This document shows, piece after piece, positions 1 through 36,885 of a DNA stretch of 64,000 nt. The notes below the pieces were generated by a model. The model was given only the letters and a program-made list of their open reading frames with translations. It was not told the origin of the DNA and did not search any database. This DNA comes from Oasisia sp. SBJ-2009 (Eukaryota > Annelida > Polychaeta > Sabellida > Siboglinidae). The first letter of the stretch is position 1, and every line of letters begins with the position of its first letter. Both the position numbers and the translations under genes were made by a program. The DNA lies in the NCBI GenBank assembly GCA_964017155.1, contig OZ024863.1, positions 38,742,038-38,806,037 of the forward strand, read 5' to 3'.

Positions 1-2241
1 ACTAAAGTGGGTGGGACTAAAATGGGTGAAACTAAAAGTAAAGGACTAAAGTGGGTGAAACTAAAGTGGGTGAGACTAAAGTGGGTAGGTTTAAAGTGGG
101 TGAGACTAAGGTGGGTGGGACTAAGGTGGGTGAGACTAAAGTGGGTAGGTTTAAAGTGGGTGAGACTAAAGTGGGTGAGTTTAAAGTGGGTGAGACTAAA
201 GTGGGTGGGTGAGATTAAAGTGGGTGGGTTTAAAGTGGGTGAGACTAAAGTGGGTGTGACTAAAGTGGGTAGGTGAGATTAAAGTGGGTGAGACTAAAGT
301 AGATGGGACTAAAGTGGGTGGGACTAAAGTGGGTGGGACTAAAGTGGGTGAGACTAAAGTGGGTGAGACTAAAGTGGGTGAGACTAAAGTGGGTGAGACT
401 AAAGTAGGTGAGACTAAAGTGGGTGAGATTAAAGTGGGTGAAACTAAAGTAGGTGAGACTAAAGTGGGTGAGACTAAAGTGGGTGAGTCTAAAGTGGGTG
501 AAACTAAAGTGGGTGAAACTAAAGTGGGTGAGACTAAAGTGGGTTGGTCTAAAGTGGGTGAGATTAAAGTGGGTGAAACTAAAGTAGGTGAGACTAAAGT
601 GGGTGAGACTAAAGTGGGTGAGACTAAAGTGGGTGAAACTAAAGTAGGTGAGACTAAAGTGGGTGAGATTAAAGTGGGTGAAACTAAAGTAGGTGAGACT
701 AAAGTGGGTGAGACTAAAGTGGGTGAGACTAAAGTGGGTGAAACTAAAGTAGGTGAGACTAAAGTGGGTGAGATTAAAGTGGGTGAAACTAAAGTAGGTG
801 AGACTAAAGTGGGTGAGACTAAAGTGGGTGAGTCTAAAGTGGGTGAAACTAAAGTAGGTGAGACTAAAGTGGGTGGGACTAAAGTGGGTGAGACTAAAGT
901 GGGTGGGACTAAAGTAGGTGAGACTAAAGTGGGTGAGACTAAAGTGGGTGGGACTAAAGTGGGTGAGACTAAAGTGGGTGAAACTAAAGTAGGTGAGACT
1001 AAAGTGGGTAAGACTAAAGTGGGTGAGACTAAAGTGGGTGAGATTAAAGTGGGTGAGATTAAAGTGGGTGAGATTAAAGTGGGTGAAACTAAAGTAGGTG
1101 AGACTAAAGTGGGTGGGTCTAAAGTGGGTGAGACTAAAGTGGGTGAGATTAAAGTGGGTGAGACTAAAGTAGGTGAGACTAAAGTGGGTGGGACTAAAGT
1201 GGGTGGGACTAAAGTGGATGGGACTAAAGTGGGTGGGACTAAAGTGGGTGAGATTAAAGTGGGTGAGATTAAAGTGGGTGAGACTAAAGTAGATGAGACT
1301 AAAGTGGGTGGGACTAAAGTGGGTGGGACTAAAGTGGATGGGACTAAAGTGGGTGGGACTAAAGTGGATGGGACTAAAGTAGGTGAGACTAAAGTGGGTG
1401 AAACTAAAGTAGGTGAGACTAAAGTGGGTGAGACTAAAGTGGATGGGACTAAAGTGGGTGGGACTAAAGTGGATGGGACTAAAGTGGGTAAGACTAAAGT
1501 GGGTGGGACTAAAGTGGATGGGACTAAAGTGGGTGGGACTAAAGTGGATGGGACTAAAGTAGGTGAGACTAAAGTGGGTGAAACTAAAGTAAGTGAGACT
1601 AAAGTGGGTGAAACTAAAGTAAGTGAGACTAAAGTGGGTGAGACTAAAGTGGGTGGGACTAAAGTGGGTGGGACTGAAGTGGGTGGGACTAAAGTGGGTG
1701 GGACTGAAGTGGGTGAAACTAAAGTGGGTGAAACTAAAGTAAGTGAGACTAAAGTGGGTGAGACTAAAGTGGGTGGGACTAAAGTGGGTGGGACTGAAGT
1801 GGGTGGGACTAAAGTGGGTGGGACTGAAGTGGGTGAAACTAAAGTGGGTGGGACTAAAGTAAGTGAGACTAAAGTGGGTGAGACTAAAGTGGGTGGGACT
1901 AAAGTGGGTGGGACTGAAGTGGGTGGGACTAAAGTGGGTGGGACTAAAGTGGGTGGAACTGAAGTGGGTGGGACTAAAGTGGGTGGGACTGAAGTGGGTG
2001 AAACTAAAGTGGGTGAAACTAAAGTAGGTGAGACTAAAGTGGGTGAAACTAAAGTAGGTGGGACTAAAGTAGGTGAAACTAAAGTGGGTGAAACTAAAGT
2101 GGGTGAAACTAAAGTGGGTGAAACTAAAGTGGGTGAAACTAAAGTGGGTGGGACTAAAGTGGGTGAGACTAAAGTGGGTGGGACTAAAGTAGGTGAGACT
2201 AAAGTGGGTGGGACTAAAGTGGATGGGACTAAAGTGGGTGG
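1..2241. repeat. 15-bp minisatellite, about 149 copies
   Basis: The unit is ACTAAAGTGGGTGAG, with point variants (GGG or GAA in place of GAG, GTAGG or GTGGATG inside). The array starts at or before the window edge and stops near 2,241. Because 15 is a multiple of three and the unit has no stop in several frames, long open frames run through it on both strands: a GETKV pentapeptide on plus and an SPTLV pentapeptide on minus. I see no flanking coding evidence and treat these frames as by-products of the repeat. The array lies downstream of the last visible exon of the minus-strand receptor, so probably in an intron or the 3' region of that gene. Confidence 0.95.
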
Positions 2242-2254
2242 GGCCTGTAGAAGG

Positions 2255-2520
2255 AATGGGGGAAGAACGGCTGGCAAAGAAGGCAGATGCCCAGGAAGTA
2301 GAAGGAAAACAAAGAGGACAACCTAGATGCCACTGGGGGGACTGAGTTGGAAGAGATCACGAGGGACTGGCTGATGACTGCAGAAGGAGAGCAAAAGCCA
2401 GAGAGGAGTGACAAGTTGGTGGAGGTGACAATACAAGACACGAGGAACAACAACCAGACATCAAGGATCACGGTCAAAGCCAGATTCACCCGTGGTATCA
2501 AGGAAAAGAGAACATCTATA
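2255..2520 (+). pseudogene. possible remnant of a non-LTR reverse transcriptase C-terminus
   Basis: Directly after the minisatellite, a short plus-strand frame reads like the end of an RTE-like LINE ORF: RLAKKA, then GKQRGQPRCHWGD, which resembles the usual G-[KR]-[KR]-[GR]-RP-x-x-RW-x-D ending. After a frame change it continues as a charged stretch to a stop near 2,525. No catalytic motif remains. This rests on motif resemblance only; the alternative is anonymous intronic DNA of the receptor gene. Confidence 0.3.
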
Positions 2521-2697
2521 TGTTGATATGTGGGTTCTTGGAAGGTAGACCAATTCTGACTGACTTCTGGTTATAGCACACATTCCTTCATTTTAAAAGT
2601 GACACACCCAATTCTTGTAACATGTATGTGTGAACACAGTATTTAACGACATTTTTTCCCTGACATAATTTAGTCGGTGAAGAATAAGACAACTCAC

Positions 2698-26875
<24,178 letters not shown>

Positions 26876-28060
26876 GCTAAAAATAAACACAGACTTAGTT
26901 ACACAGCTCCAACTATTTTTATTTAGTCGGAAACTTACATTTCGTCAGACAAATTTCAAAGATGAATACCTAATCTCAAACATGATAACAACTCTAGATA
27001 TAGTACAATCAGGTTGGGAACTTGTTTAGTGACATTATAATCAAAACTATTATTTCTTTAGACACAGTTGGTTATAGTTAGTTATGTATAAATATAAGAA
27101 TAAATATCTTGAAGTTACACAGCCCTCCAAATTGTACTTAATAAGTCCAATACATTATTAACAATGCGCATTTTTCAATGTGAAATATAAACAAGACATC
27201 TATCAGTATCTGGTAGAAGTAGAAGACATTTGGATTATAAACAATCCTACAGTACTGACAAAATAACAGCTGTCTGGTACATATTTCATGGTTATGATGG
27301 CGACATAGTCATGTGTCCACCTACAAACAAGGCAGCTCATTTAGCAAACTGCTTGTCAAATTAGTGTCTATAATCACACGTTTTCACGACCTTATTTAAT
27401 TTGGCTATTTTGCCCAGGAGCTGACACACTTCCTTTGATTTAAAGAATGTAATTTACAAACACAAATTACATTCCTCGGATCATGTGACATGACACGAAA
27501 TTAAACTTGATAAAGCATTGGACTTACATGTTTATGTTCAGCACAGTAACATTGGTAATTTAATGTTAACAGACATGTCACAACATGATTTATTATGATA
27601 CCACTGCAACACGCTTCAACATGCACCGCCATCTTAAAACTACTCAGTCATGTGAAACATGAGGACACAATAACCATATACAAGTTCATAAATCACCTCA
27701 CAAAGGCACAAAAAAACACAACAAAAGAACAAAACATACCCGCCGACGGACACATCTATCTACTAAGTCCTTCTAATGTGCAAATTATCTAAAGTAAGAT
27801 GATCTTCCTGTCCCAGTACGAACTTGCTCCTTGCTCGGCATTTATTTTCCAAGCAGCAAGTTGTAACTTTCTGGAAATTAGACCAGCATAAAATGACCAC
27901 AAATACTTCCTTGTCAGCCGTAAGGTCACCTGTCATAAACCTATTATGCTGGCCATTTAACTTCGCCTAGCGCCGCAGGGCGACTGAGGGCGTTCATGTT
28001 GGTTAGTCATGTGAAAAGGGACAATATCAATGCAGCAAAACTACAGAACAGCTACTTGGC
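26876..28060. other. 5' flank of the receptor gene
   Basis: AT-rich sequence upstream of the receptor start codon, expected to hold its 5' UTR and promoter. No TATA box or other element can be assigned with confidence, and no coding frame is seen. Confidence 0.5.
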
Positions 28061-28710
28061 TATTTGTGACTACACTTGTTGTATGATCTACTTGTGACTA
28101 CACTTATTGTACGATCTACTTATGACAACACTTGTATGATCTATATGTGACTACATTTATTGTATGATCTACTTGTGACAACACTTATTGTACGATCTAC
28201 TTATGACAACACTTGTATGATCTATATATGTGCCTACACTTGTTGTATGATCTACTTGTGACAACACTTATTGTACGATCTACTTGTGACAACACTTATT
28301 GTATGATCTACTTGTGACAACACTTGTATGATCTATATGTGACTACACTTGTTGTATGATCTACTTGTGACTACACTTGTGACTACACTTGTGACTACAC
28401 TTGTGACTATACTTGTGACTACACTTGTGTAGTATTTAGCGTGACTAGCCACAGTGCATGTGTACCAGGTCTCTGTGATGTGTACGTGACTAGCCAATAA
28501 ACATATCGAATTACAACACTGCCATCCCGAGTCCGAGTTGCCTTGTTACAACTTGTATGATCTATTTGTGATTACACATATTGTATGATCTACATGTGAC
28601 TACACTTGTATGATCTATTTGTGACTATACTTGTTGTATGATCTACTTGTAACTATACTTGTACGATCTATTTGTGACTACACTTGCTGTATGATGTACT
28701 TGTGATTATA
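28060..28710. repeat. degenerate 25-30-bp tandem repeat with a unique 115-bp core
   Basis: Units of the type TTGTATGATCTACTTGTGAC run from 28,060 to 28,430 and again from 28,550 to 28,710. The intervening 28,430-28,548 is not repetitive. It carries CCAATAAACA and then ACTGCCATCCCGAGTCCGAG and a TTGTTACA end, which looks like an R-U5 portion of an LTR. That reading is tentative. Confidence 0.6.
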
Positions 28711-29889
28711 CTTCATTAGCACAACAGCGAAGGTGTTGAAAGTTGCAAAAAATGTGTGTCAACATAAACATTATAATATATATATATATATATTTGATTC
28801 ATTAAAGTGGCATCCTTAATTGGCTTAGTTCAACACAAATTACTTTTTGAATTATTGCTTTTTGAACATTGTGGGTTCTTCAACTCGATCGTATTGGGAT
28901 TTTATCATTTTTGTCTACAACAGTAAAGATGATCTTATCTAAAAATGCGCCACTGGGTAATGTGGGTATACAGTATCCACAGGATTTATTTTTAGGTTTT
29001 GAGTTGCTGCCTTTGTATATCTCCCCCACCTATCTCCCCCATCCACCCACCCACCCACTCACTTACCCGCCCTCTCTTCAATCTCACCCACCTACCCTGG
29101 CTTTATGCAGGATGACAATTTTGTTAGCCAAAATTTTTTGGTAGACACGTGCATATCAAGTGACACACACAAGCCAGCCGAAATGTATATTATGACAAAC
29201 AGAATTTTTAAAGCATAACTGACAACATCTGTGATTCTGGAAACTCTGACATTTTTTGCTCCTTATTTTGTACCTATCCAGTGCTAATCTACCCTTCTAA
29301 AATGGGTTTTACCCGTCCAAATTATTTTAAACAAATACAACTTGTAGCAGTAAGAAATGAAGCCTAAAAAAGTTACGTCAAACAATATGTCATGTAATAA
29401 TAAAATTTTGATACACTGGTGCATCTGTTGCATGATGGTCAACTTTTGTAATTAACGAGAGCTTTAATTAAAAATGGCTGAGGTGAGGTCTAAAGGGATA
29501 AAGACAGAATAAACCTAGAATATGTAAAACTGGAACAATAGCTTCCTACATAATTTCCAATGGTTCCTAATTTATAAAAAAAACTGTTAAAAAGTGCATG
29601 TCAATGTCTTACAAGAATTGACACAATTAAGGAGTGGTTCATATATGACCTGTTAACCTAATTAATGTGCTGCTAATTACATATTTGAACCAAACTAATA
29701 TAAATCACTGCCAGATTTTATCAGCTGCATGTATATCCCGATGACGTACAGAAAACGAACGTTCACTATCACTAGATGGTCAAAGATTACTGGGCAGTAC
29801 TTTGCTAATGTGAGAACAGGTGTAACAAACAGATCTAACTAGATTTAACCAGATTTAATCAGAGTGCCAACAAAAGCTTCACGCTTCAG

Positions 29890-30210
29890 ATGGCATGTGC
29901 ACTAGGAAGCCTCAGGCCAACATTAACAAAGCACACACTCCGTCATTTGAAAACAAATTCACCCTCCAGCATCGGTACATATCGTGGACTTCAATCTTCG
30001 TTACGCTCTTATCAGATACATTCCATAGGACAGTCGGATGTTGCATTCAACGTGAGGGGTCAGACATGAGTGGTGATGTCAACAGTCCTTTTCAACCTTG
30101 TCATAGATTTGGTTATGAAGTAAAAACAGAAGGACCATACATGAAGGATAAGACGGACACTGTTGACTTTGCAGGTGATGTAGCTCTGTCTCATACATGA
30201 TGTTCAAGAC
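29890..30210 (+). pseudogene. non-LTR reverse transcriptase remnant interrupted by a MITE
   Basis: The frame ends in DTVDFAGDVALSHT, a decayed version of the DLDFADDIALLSHT catalytic block of LINE RTs, preceded by a decayed GVRQGDV-SP-LF stretch. It breaks off a few bases later where the T2-like MITE begins at TTAA. Sequence after the MITE (31,019-31,150) resumes an RT-like frame with a SLGSIMYK block resembling FTYLGSI. Confidence 0.6.
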
Positions 30211-30214
30211 TTAA

Positions 30215-31018
30215 AGGACAAACAAAGTTAACTTTTACGTGGCATACACCTAATAGAGTTAATATAAAGTAACAATTTCCACATATACTCAAATTTTTAA
30301 CGCCAGCGGTTTACCAGAAAAATAATTTTTAACACCCAGCCATCCAAATTCTATGCGCTACCCCATCTTAGACGAAGAAAGACGTCACGACGGTGATCGA
30401 GGCGCTCTCCACATAGATTCCCTGCATAGGGTTTGGCTGTTGTCATGAAATGGCTGCAACTCGGCAACGCGCGTAACATGCTGATGACGGTAAATATAAA
30501 GTTGTCTATTATTGTTATCGCTGAAATCATCCCATCAACTGATGATACATGTCTACATCAAAGCATTTCTCCTCAAAATGGACCGAGCAAAGTGCCAAAC
30601 AGTACGCCCGCAAATCACCAACATGAATCCATTGCTTCAATACTACCGGTTGTTTCAACTATTATTGCAACCGTATGCCGAACACGAAGGCATAATTACT
30701 GAAGTTTACCATAGATTTAACCACAGATTTAGATATACGTCTATAAGCAGCTGCTAGATGTCACGCCAACTGAACGAACTGTCAAAGAGTCGAAGTTGTT
30801 GACCCTTAACAGCGTCGCCGGAAGCTGACCGAGATATAGAATGCAGCGTGCTGAATGGCCAAGCCAAATTAACCCTTCACCTATGGCGGCGTCTAGACCA
30901 TCGTGGATTTCGTTAGAATTTTAGACTTTAAAGTCACATTCTGAGTAAACCGCTGACGTTAAAACATTAAGTATATGTGGAAATTGTTACTTTGTATAAA
31001 CTCTATTAGGTGTATGAC
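30215..31018. mobile_element. T2/Kolobok-like MITE, copy 2 (right end missing)
   Basis: Begins TTAA-AGGACAAACAAAG like copy 1 and stays highly similar over about 800 bp. It stops at TGTATGACA, about 26 bp short of the terminal CCTTTTTTTGTCCT seen in copy 1. It is inserted inside a decayed LINE RT. Confidence 0.75.
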
Positions 31019-31224
31019 AGCAGACAGAAAAACAAAAATAAATCCAAGACGACTGGAATAAACCAGAGAAATTCAGTATCACCCTATCTTGATCATGAAG
31101 AACTGCACAACAGAGTGAACTTCTCTTCACTGGGAAGCATCATGTACAAAGGTGTTGTGCAGTGAGACAGGAAGTTGCGTCATTTCTGTGGTGCAGAGAA
31201 TCTGCTGTTGTCTGACTGAGCGAA

Positions 31225-32400
31225 AGAAGTGCACTTGTGCATTCTTATGCAGTTTTTGAGCGGGGAAGCAATGGCCAACTTCCTGCTCAGTTACCTTGAT
31301 GGCACTGCCGCACTGCAGATCCATTGTCAGCCCAGCGCGGTGAAGAAGGATGCCAGTATACTGGTAGCCCTTGAAGATGTGTTTGGCGACAAGGAAAATC
31401 CCAACCAGCTGCTCTGTCATTTCTTTTAATACCAGAAGCAGTTGCCAAGAAAATTCGCACGGCTTGATCAAGGATTGTCACCTTGAAGTGGTCCGACGAG
31501 GTGGAAGAATGGGGTACCACGACAACTGCATTCTATGACCAGATTGTAGGTGAAGTTCCCATAGCGAAAGTGACTGTGGATGGACAGCCAGTGGACTGTC
31601 TGTTGGACACCAGCAGCCAAGTTTCTTTTGTGATGGAGTCATTCTACGGTGCTGTACTGCAGTCTTAAGGACACATGTTGCATTCTGCGTGCAACTGGTT
31701 AAGCATACGGGCAGTGGACGGATTAAAAATACCATATATGTTAGCCATTGTTAGGTATTTCGAGACCACAGTGTGCATCGCAGCCGTAATGGTGGAAAAT
31801 AGAGCCATCCTTGTTGTGCACAACTCAGAACAGAAACATCATGGGTTGCTTGGCATGAATGTTTTGTCACATGTCCCAGAATTGGCTAGGTGTTTGGAAA
31901 CGGCAACTGTTGCAGAGAACTTCAGATTCGCACATGTGGCAGGCAGGCAGTTTATGTTCCTGCCAGGTCGACTGCATTCGTACAAGCAGTGGGAGGGTGA
32001 ATGGGAAAGACCGCGATCTTCAAGCCGCTCGCCACCAGATGTGGACCTCTGCTCACCACTAACGCTGCCATGTGCGATCACACATTCACGGTGGCAGTTG
32101 TTAACCCAACCGAGGATGATTACTGGTTGAGACAGCGAACGTGATTGGGAGTGTTAAGGCCTGCGGATGTCCTCCCGGCTGGTGGAGTTCGAGTTGATGT
32201 GAGAGTGCATGAGATTGTCGCAACAGTCGTCCTCGAAGGAATCAGTAGGTGGAACAGATGACAATCTGATCGATCTGTCGCACTTCACCGGCGATGAGCA
32301 ACGTGAAGGAAGGGCTTTGTTTAACCGACATTGTGTCATGTATGCACAGTCAGACGACGGAAGCTCAGAAGGATATTGGGACTTACTAGTTATTTGAGTT
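31225..32400 (+). pseudogene. Ty3/gypsy-like gag-protease remnant
   Basis: In order, with stops and shifts between: a gag-like segment (LLSYLDGTAALQIHCQ ... VFGDKENPNQLLCHFF), an aspartic protease segment (VDGQPVDCLLDTSSQVSFV, where DTS replaces the usual DTG or DSG), HHGLLGMNVLSH, VNPTEDDYWLRQRTRLGVLR and GDEQREGRALFNRHC. These blocks occur in this order in gypsy-type pol upstream of RT. RT itself is absent. The element is a fragment abutting the LINE remnant on its left. Confidence 0.7.
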
Positions 32401-33831
32401 ATAGAAAAGAACTAACACCTAGAAAAAGCATATGTACAGATTCACAATTAAGGCAACCAGACCTGCCATATTTCTTAGATTTGCACATACGTATGTCAAC
32501 ATGGTTAGAATTTAGCCAAAAATTATTGGGGGCCAGCAGGGCCCCCACTTTTCAAAATCTAGGGGCCCGACACAAAAAGTGGGGGCCATGCAACAAATGC
32601 ACATTTAGGTCGCATTGTAACTATGACTTTATTCAACACAATTCACATGCCACAAACATAATGGCTGTACAGCCTATGTAGCAGCTTAATTAGTAAATGC
32701 TAATGATAATTTCAAGAGATCAATGGAGGGTTGTTCATTTTCCTCTGAACCGGAGCTGCTTGAAACCTGTAGATCTTCCTCTTTGGGCTGCCTGCGTTTG
32801 TAGATGGCAACACGAGGTTGCCTATTCCTGCTCCCCCACCCATCCACAACAGCTTAAGCGACTGTGCGAGGTCCCGTTCCTTCCTTCATTTTTACCGCCA
32901 TTCATGTACTTTAAAACAGTATTGGCCATAAACTGAATAAACCAAGGATTGATGCCTATGTACCTATATACCTATTGCCACAGCATTATGGAAAATGACA
33001 GTTTAGTTATATCGTAGAACTTCATAGTAGATTATGTCTAAGACCTGTCTATTTCTAGTTACACAATCCTAGGTTATTAATTTTTTCACTGGCCTAGTCG
33101 TAAGGTTTGTCCACCTCTGGCAACCCCTTGTCAATCAATTTTAACCCTGACCAAGGGCAGCAACCTTCTGCCCCCCCTTCACCCCCACCCCCCACCCCAG
33201 GCAGCAGCCAGGATCATTTACTGGTAAAGTGAATAATGACATATTCTTTGCCTTGGCCTCTGGGATAGGAAGTTGTCATGCCATTATTTATAAATTTTAC
33301 AGTTCTTTGACCTGGGGGCCAGTCAGGCCCTCATAGTTCAACATCTGGTGGCCCGACAATAAATATGGGGGCCAGCGGGCCCACGGGCCCCGCTAAATTC
33401 GAACCCTGGTCAAGGTACCAAATATGTACAATTTGGGTCTAACATGTGTGTATTTTGCTCACAATCAGGGTGTGAAAACTTTCACGCAAGTTATATTTTG
33501 AATAAATCATAATGTTTATCAACTTGTTGCACTGTATTTATGTTCTAATTGTTATATTATAGAGAACAACTCCATACAATTTCACTGACACAGGCTAAAG
33601 AGTGCAGAAGAAATTGACTAGGGAAATGTGAATAAAAAAATTATTTTTAACAAGCCGTCGAAACACGTCTAAGTCCCAAATTTGAAAAATTGCCTTAACT
33701 TGAAAACTAGTTAAGCTAGAACGCTCAAATTTTGGATTATTGCTAATCTTACCAAAGCAAAGGCTATCACCATACTGTCATATTACACATACAGTCATTG
33801 ATCCATTCATAAATCTAAGGACTATGTCTAA
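32401..33831. other. intergenic, short GGGGGCC-type repeats
   Basis: Two related segments near 32,525-32,590 and 33,315-33,405 share GGGGGCCAG-x-CAGG and GGCCCGACA motifs. A C-rich tract lies at 33,165-33,200. No gene recognised. Confidence 0.5.
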
Positions 33832-34311
33832 GGAATTATAGTCGCAATGCCCCACTGCCTGAATCCCCCACGACCGCAATGCCCCAAACCTAGTCGCAAT
33901 GCCCCAACCGCGAAGTCGCAATGCACCACTTTTGGTCGGAATGCCTTGAGCAGTGATTTTATTATTATCAAAACATGTTAAAACATTACATTTTATTATT
34001 GTCAAACTTATGTATATAATATAAAATAATAATAGACAAATTACAACATTACATAAGTAAATGTATAATGAATAAAAAATATGTTTCGTTGATTATCTGT
34101 ACATTATTGAAAGTATAACTGAATTTATGTTTTGTCTCCGTATATTTCTCCATATGTGTTTCATCTTTGTGCGATTTGTCAAACCTATCATGAAAATTAA
34201 TATCGATTACAACAAATAGTATATTTAAAATATTGCCGCACGAAACAAGTACAACTGGAACGCATTCAGTAATCTAACAATTATTTTTAGTATTATATAA
34301 AACATGTTATT

Positions 34312-34357
<46 letters not shown>

Positions 34358-34537
34358 CCGACTACCAAGAAAGTGGGGCATTCCGTCCAAAAGTGGAGCA
34401 TTGCGACCACAGTGTTCCAAAATGTGGGGGCATTGCGACTTCGCAGTTGGGGCATTGCGACTTTGAGATTGGGGCATTGCGACTCGCCGACTGGGGCATT
34501 CAGGCAGAGCCTGAGGGGCATTCCGACCATACTCCAG
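33832..34537. mobile_element. foldback-type element with sub-repeated inverted arms
   Basis: Left arm 33,832-33,950 and right arm 34,371-34,537 are inverted copies, each built from several GGGGCATTGCGACT-type subunits. The middle is AT-rich with an AT microsatellite (34,315-34,350). Arms made of tandem subrepeats are typical of Foldback-like elements. No ORF of its own. Confidence 0.6.
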
Positions 34538-34714
34538 TCTAAGAGATGACAGCAACCCCATGGCATTGGTTGCATTCACACGGAATGACCCTATATATAA
34601 TTTAACGAAATGTCAACTTTGCAAGCGTTAAACTTGTTTAGCCTAAATAGAAACGAAAAATGCCTAGCCCCTCTGCTCTATCAGTATCATACCGTCTCAT
34701 GTTATGATCGAAGG

Positions 34715-36885
34715 CGTATTATGACCATGACGGAATCCCAATAATCATAACCAGCTGCAAACCCAGAGTCATCAAGCAAGAACCACGCAAAATATACATG
34801 TACCATAAAGCCAATACCCAAGCACTAAAAGAAGATCTGCTCAAATGGAGCAACAATTTTGCAACCAAGGATATGTCCACAAAAACAGTTGATGAAATGT
34901 ATACAGAATTCCAAACTGCCCTTAATTCAGCAATGAACTCCCACATTCCGACGAAGATAATAACAAAACGAAACCAAACACCATGGATAAATAGACGTAT
35001 AAAACGACTGCACAAACGTAAACAAAGAGCCTTTAACACCCATCAAATACACAGAAACCAAGCCAGTCATGAACAATTTTGTAAGGCACGCAAAAATGCA
35101 CACACAGAAACAAGAAAGGCCCACAGACGGTATATTGCATCAATCTGTTCAGACTCAGCAAAACGATTCTGGTCCTACATCAAAAGCTTAAAAGTTGACA
35201 CCATTGGAATACCAACCCTAACTAAAGACCACCAAACAGAATCAGACAGCAAACGTAAAGCAGAGATCCTCAATGACCAATTCAAATCAGTTTTCACAAA
35301 AGAAAACACCAACTTTCCCAAAGAACCATACTCAAACGTACCAGCTATGCCTGACATTACCATCACAGCAAAGGGAGTAGCCAAATTATTAAACGAATTA
35401 AAAACAAACAAATCAACAGGACCCGATGACGTACCAGCAAGAATATTACAACTTGCTGCCAATGAATTAGCCCCAGCCCTTACAGTAATCTTCCAAAAAT
35501 CAATCACCACAGGTGAACGTCCCCTCTCATGGCTGCAAGCCAACATCACCCCAATCTTTAAGAAGGGAGATCGAACTCTTCCATCAAATTACCGTCCCAT
35601 CTCCCTAACTTCAATATGCTGCAAACTCCTTGAACACATTATCTACTCCAACATAATGGACCACCTTGACCAACACTCAATTTTGTCTGACAAACAACAT
35701 GGCTTCCGCAGTAAACACTCGACTGAAACCCAGTTAATACTCACAACACATGACCTATCCAAATCTCTAAATAATAAATCACAAATAGACATGATCATAA
35801 TGGATTTCTCAAAAGCATTCGACACTGTCCCTCATAACCGGCTCCTAAACAAATTAAAAAGATATGGCATCAACAACAAAATACATGCCTGGATTTTAAA
35901 ATTCCTTACATGCAGTGAACAGAGAGTGGTGGTCAGTGGTGCACATTCCCCCTGGACCCATGTTGAGTCTGGAGTACCACAAGGCACGGTACTAGGCCCT
36001 CTTCTGTTCCTAATATACATCAACGATTTACCTAACAATATCCACTCCACAGTCCGTCTTTTTGCAGATGACTGTGTCCTGTACAGAGAAATTAACAACC
36101 AATTAGACTCACAAGAACTACAGAAAGACCTAGACGAACTAACTAAATGGGAACATGACTGGCAAATGAACTTTAACCCTGACAAATGCTTTGTGATGAG
36201 ACTAACTCATGCAAGAAATATAAAACAATTTGATTACACCCTAGGAAACACAACACTACAAGAAACAGACAGCCACTCATACCTAGGAATATGCATAACA
36301 AAAGACTTAAACTGGAACAAACATATACATCAGATAACAGCCTCAGCAAACCGCACCCTTGCATTCATCAGACGCAACCTCCACTCATGCCCCATAAACA
36401 TCAAAACAATAGCCTACACAACCCTAGTCAGACCACTCTTAGAATATTCTTCTTCAGTATGGGATCCCCACACCCAAACCCTTATAAACCAAATCGAAAT
36501 GGTTCAAAGACGCGCAGCCCGTTTCTGTCTCAACGACTATACATCTAGAGAAGCGGGCTGTGTGTCAGAAATGCTAAACCAATTAAAACTACATCAATTA
36601 AAAACCAGACGAACAAACAGACGCCTCACCATACTCCACAAAGCCATCTATGGACACCTATCATTGCCTGTCAATAACCTCCTCCAGCCCGTACAACGCC
36701 TATCAAGACATTTAAACAATAAAGCTTTCAACACCATCCATGCCAGCAAGAACTGCTATAAATATTCATATTTCCCTAGAACAATAAGAGACTGGAATTC
36801 CCGGCACTTATGTACAAGTCGGACCCACCTAAATTTTGCTATTATAACTGTATTTTTGCCAACAATTGATACTTTATTTTGTTAA
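34715..36885 (+). pseudogene. CR1/Jockey-group LINE ORF2, 5'-truncated, end interrupted by a MITE
   Basis: Before the first ATG (34,798) the frame already reads DHDGIPIII and KPRVIKQEPRKIY, the end of an apurinic endonuclease domain (SDH motif), so the element is 5'-truncated. The RT follows: NYRPISLTSICCKLLEHII, HGFRSKHSTETQLI, MIIMDFSKAFDTVPHNRLL (motif A), SGVPQGTVLGPLL (motif B) and FADDC at residues 422-426 (motif C, Asp pair). The frame is intact through the C-terminal domain to TIRDWN. A 421-bp MITE inserted at 36,803 adds about 28 foreign residues before a stop. Beyond the MITE the LINE frame resumes to its natural stop near 37,292, then a pentanucleotide tail. Confidence 0.85.

Noticed and set aside
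196..2277. Open frames of about 690 codons on both strands (SPTLV and GETKV repeats)
   Set aside because: They follow from a 15-bp stop-free tandem unit; no independent coding signal, splice structure or conserved flank supports a protein.
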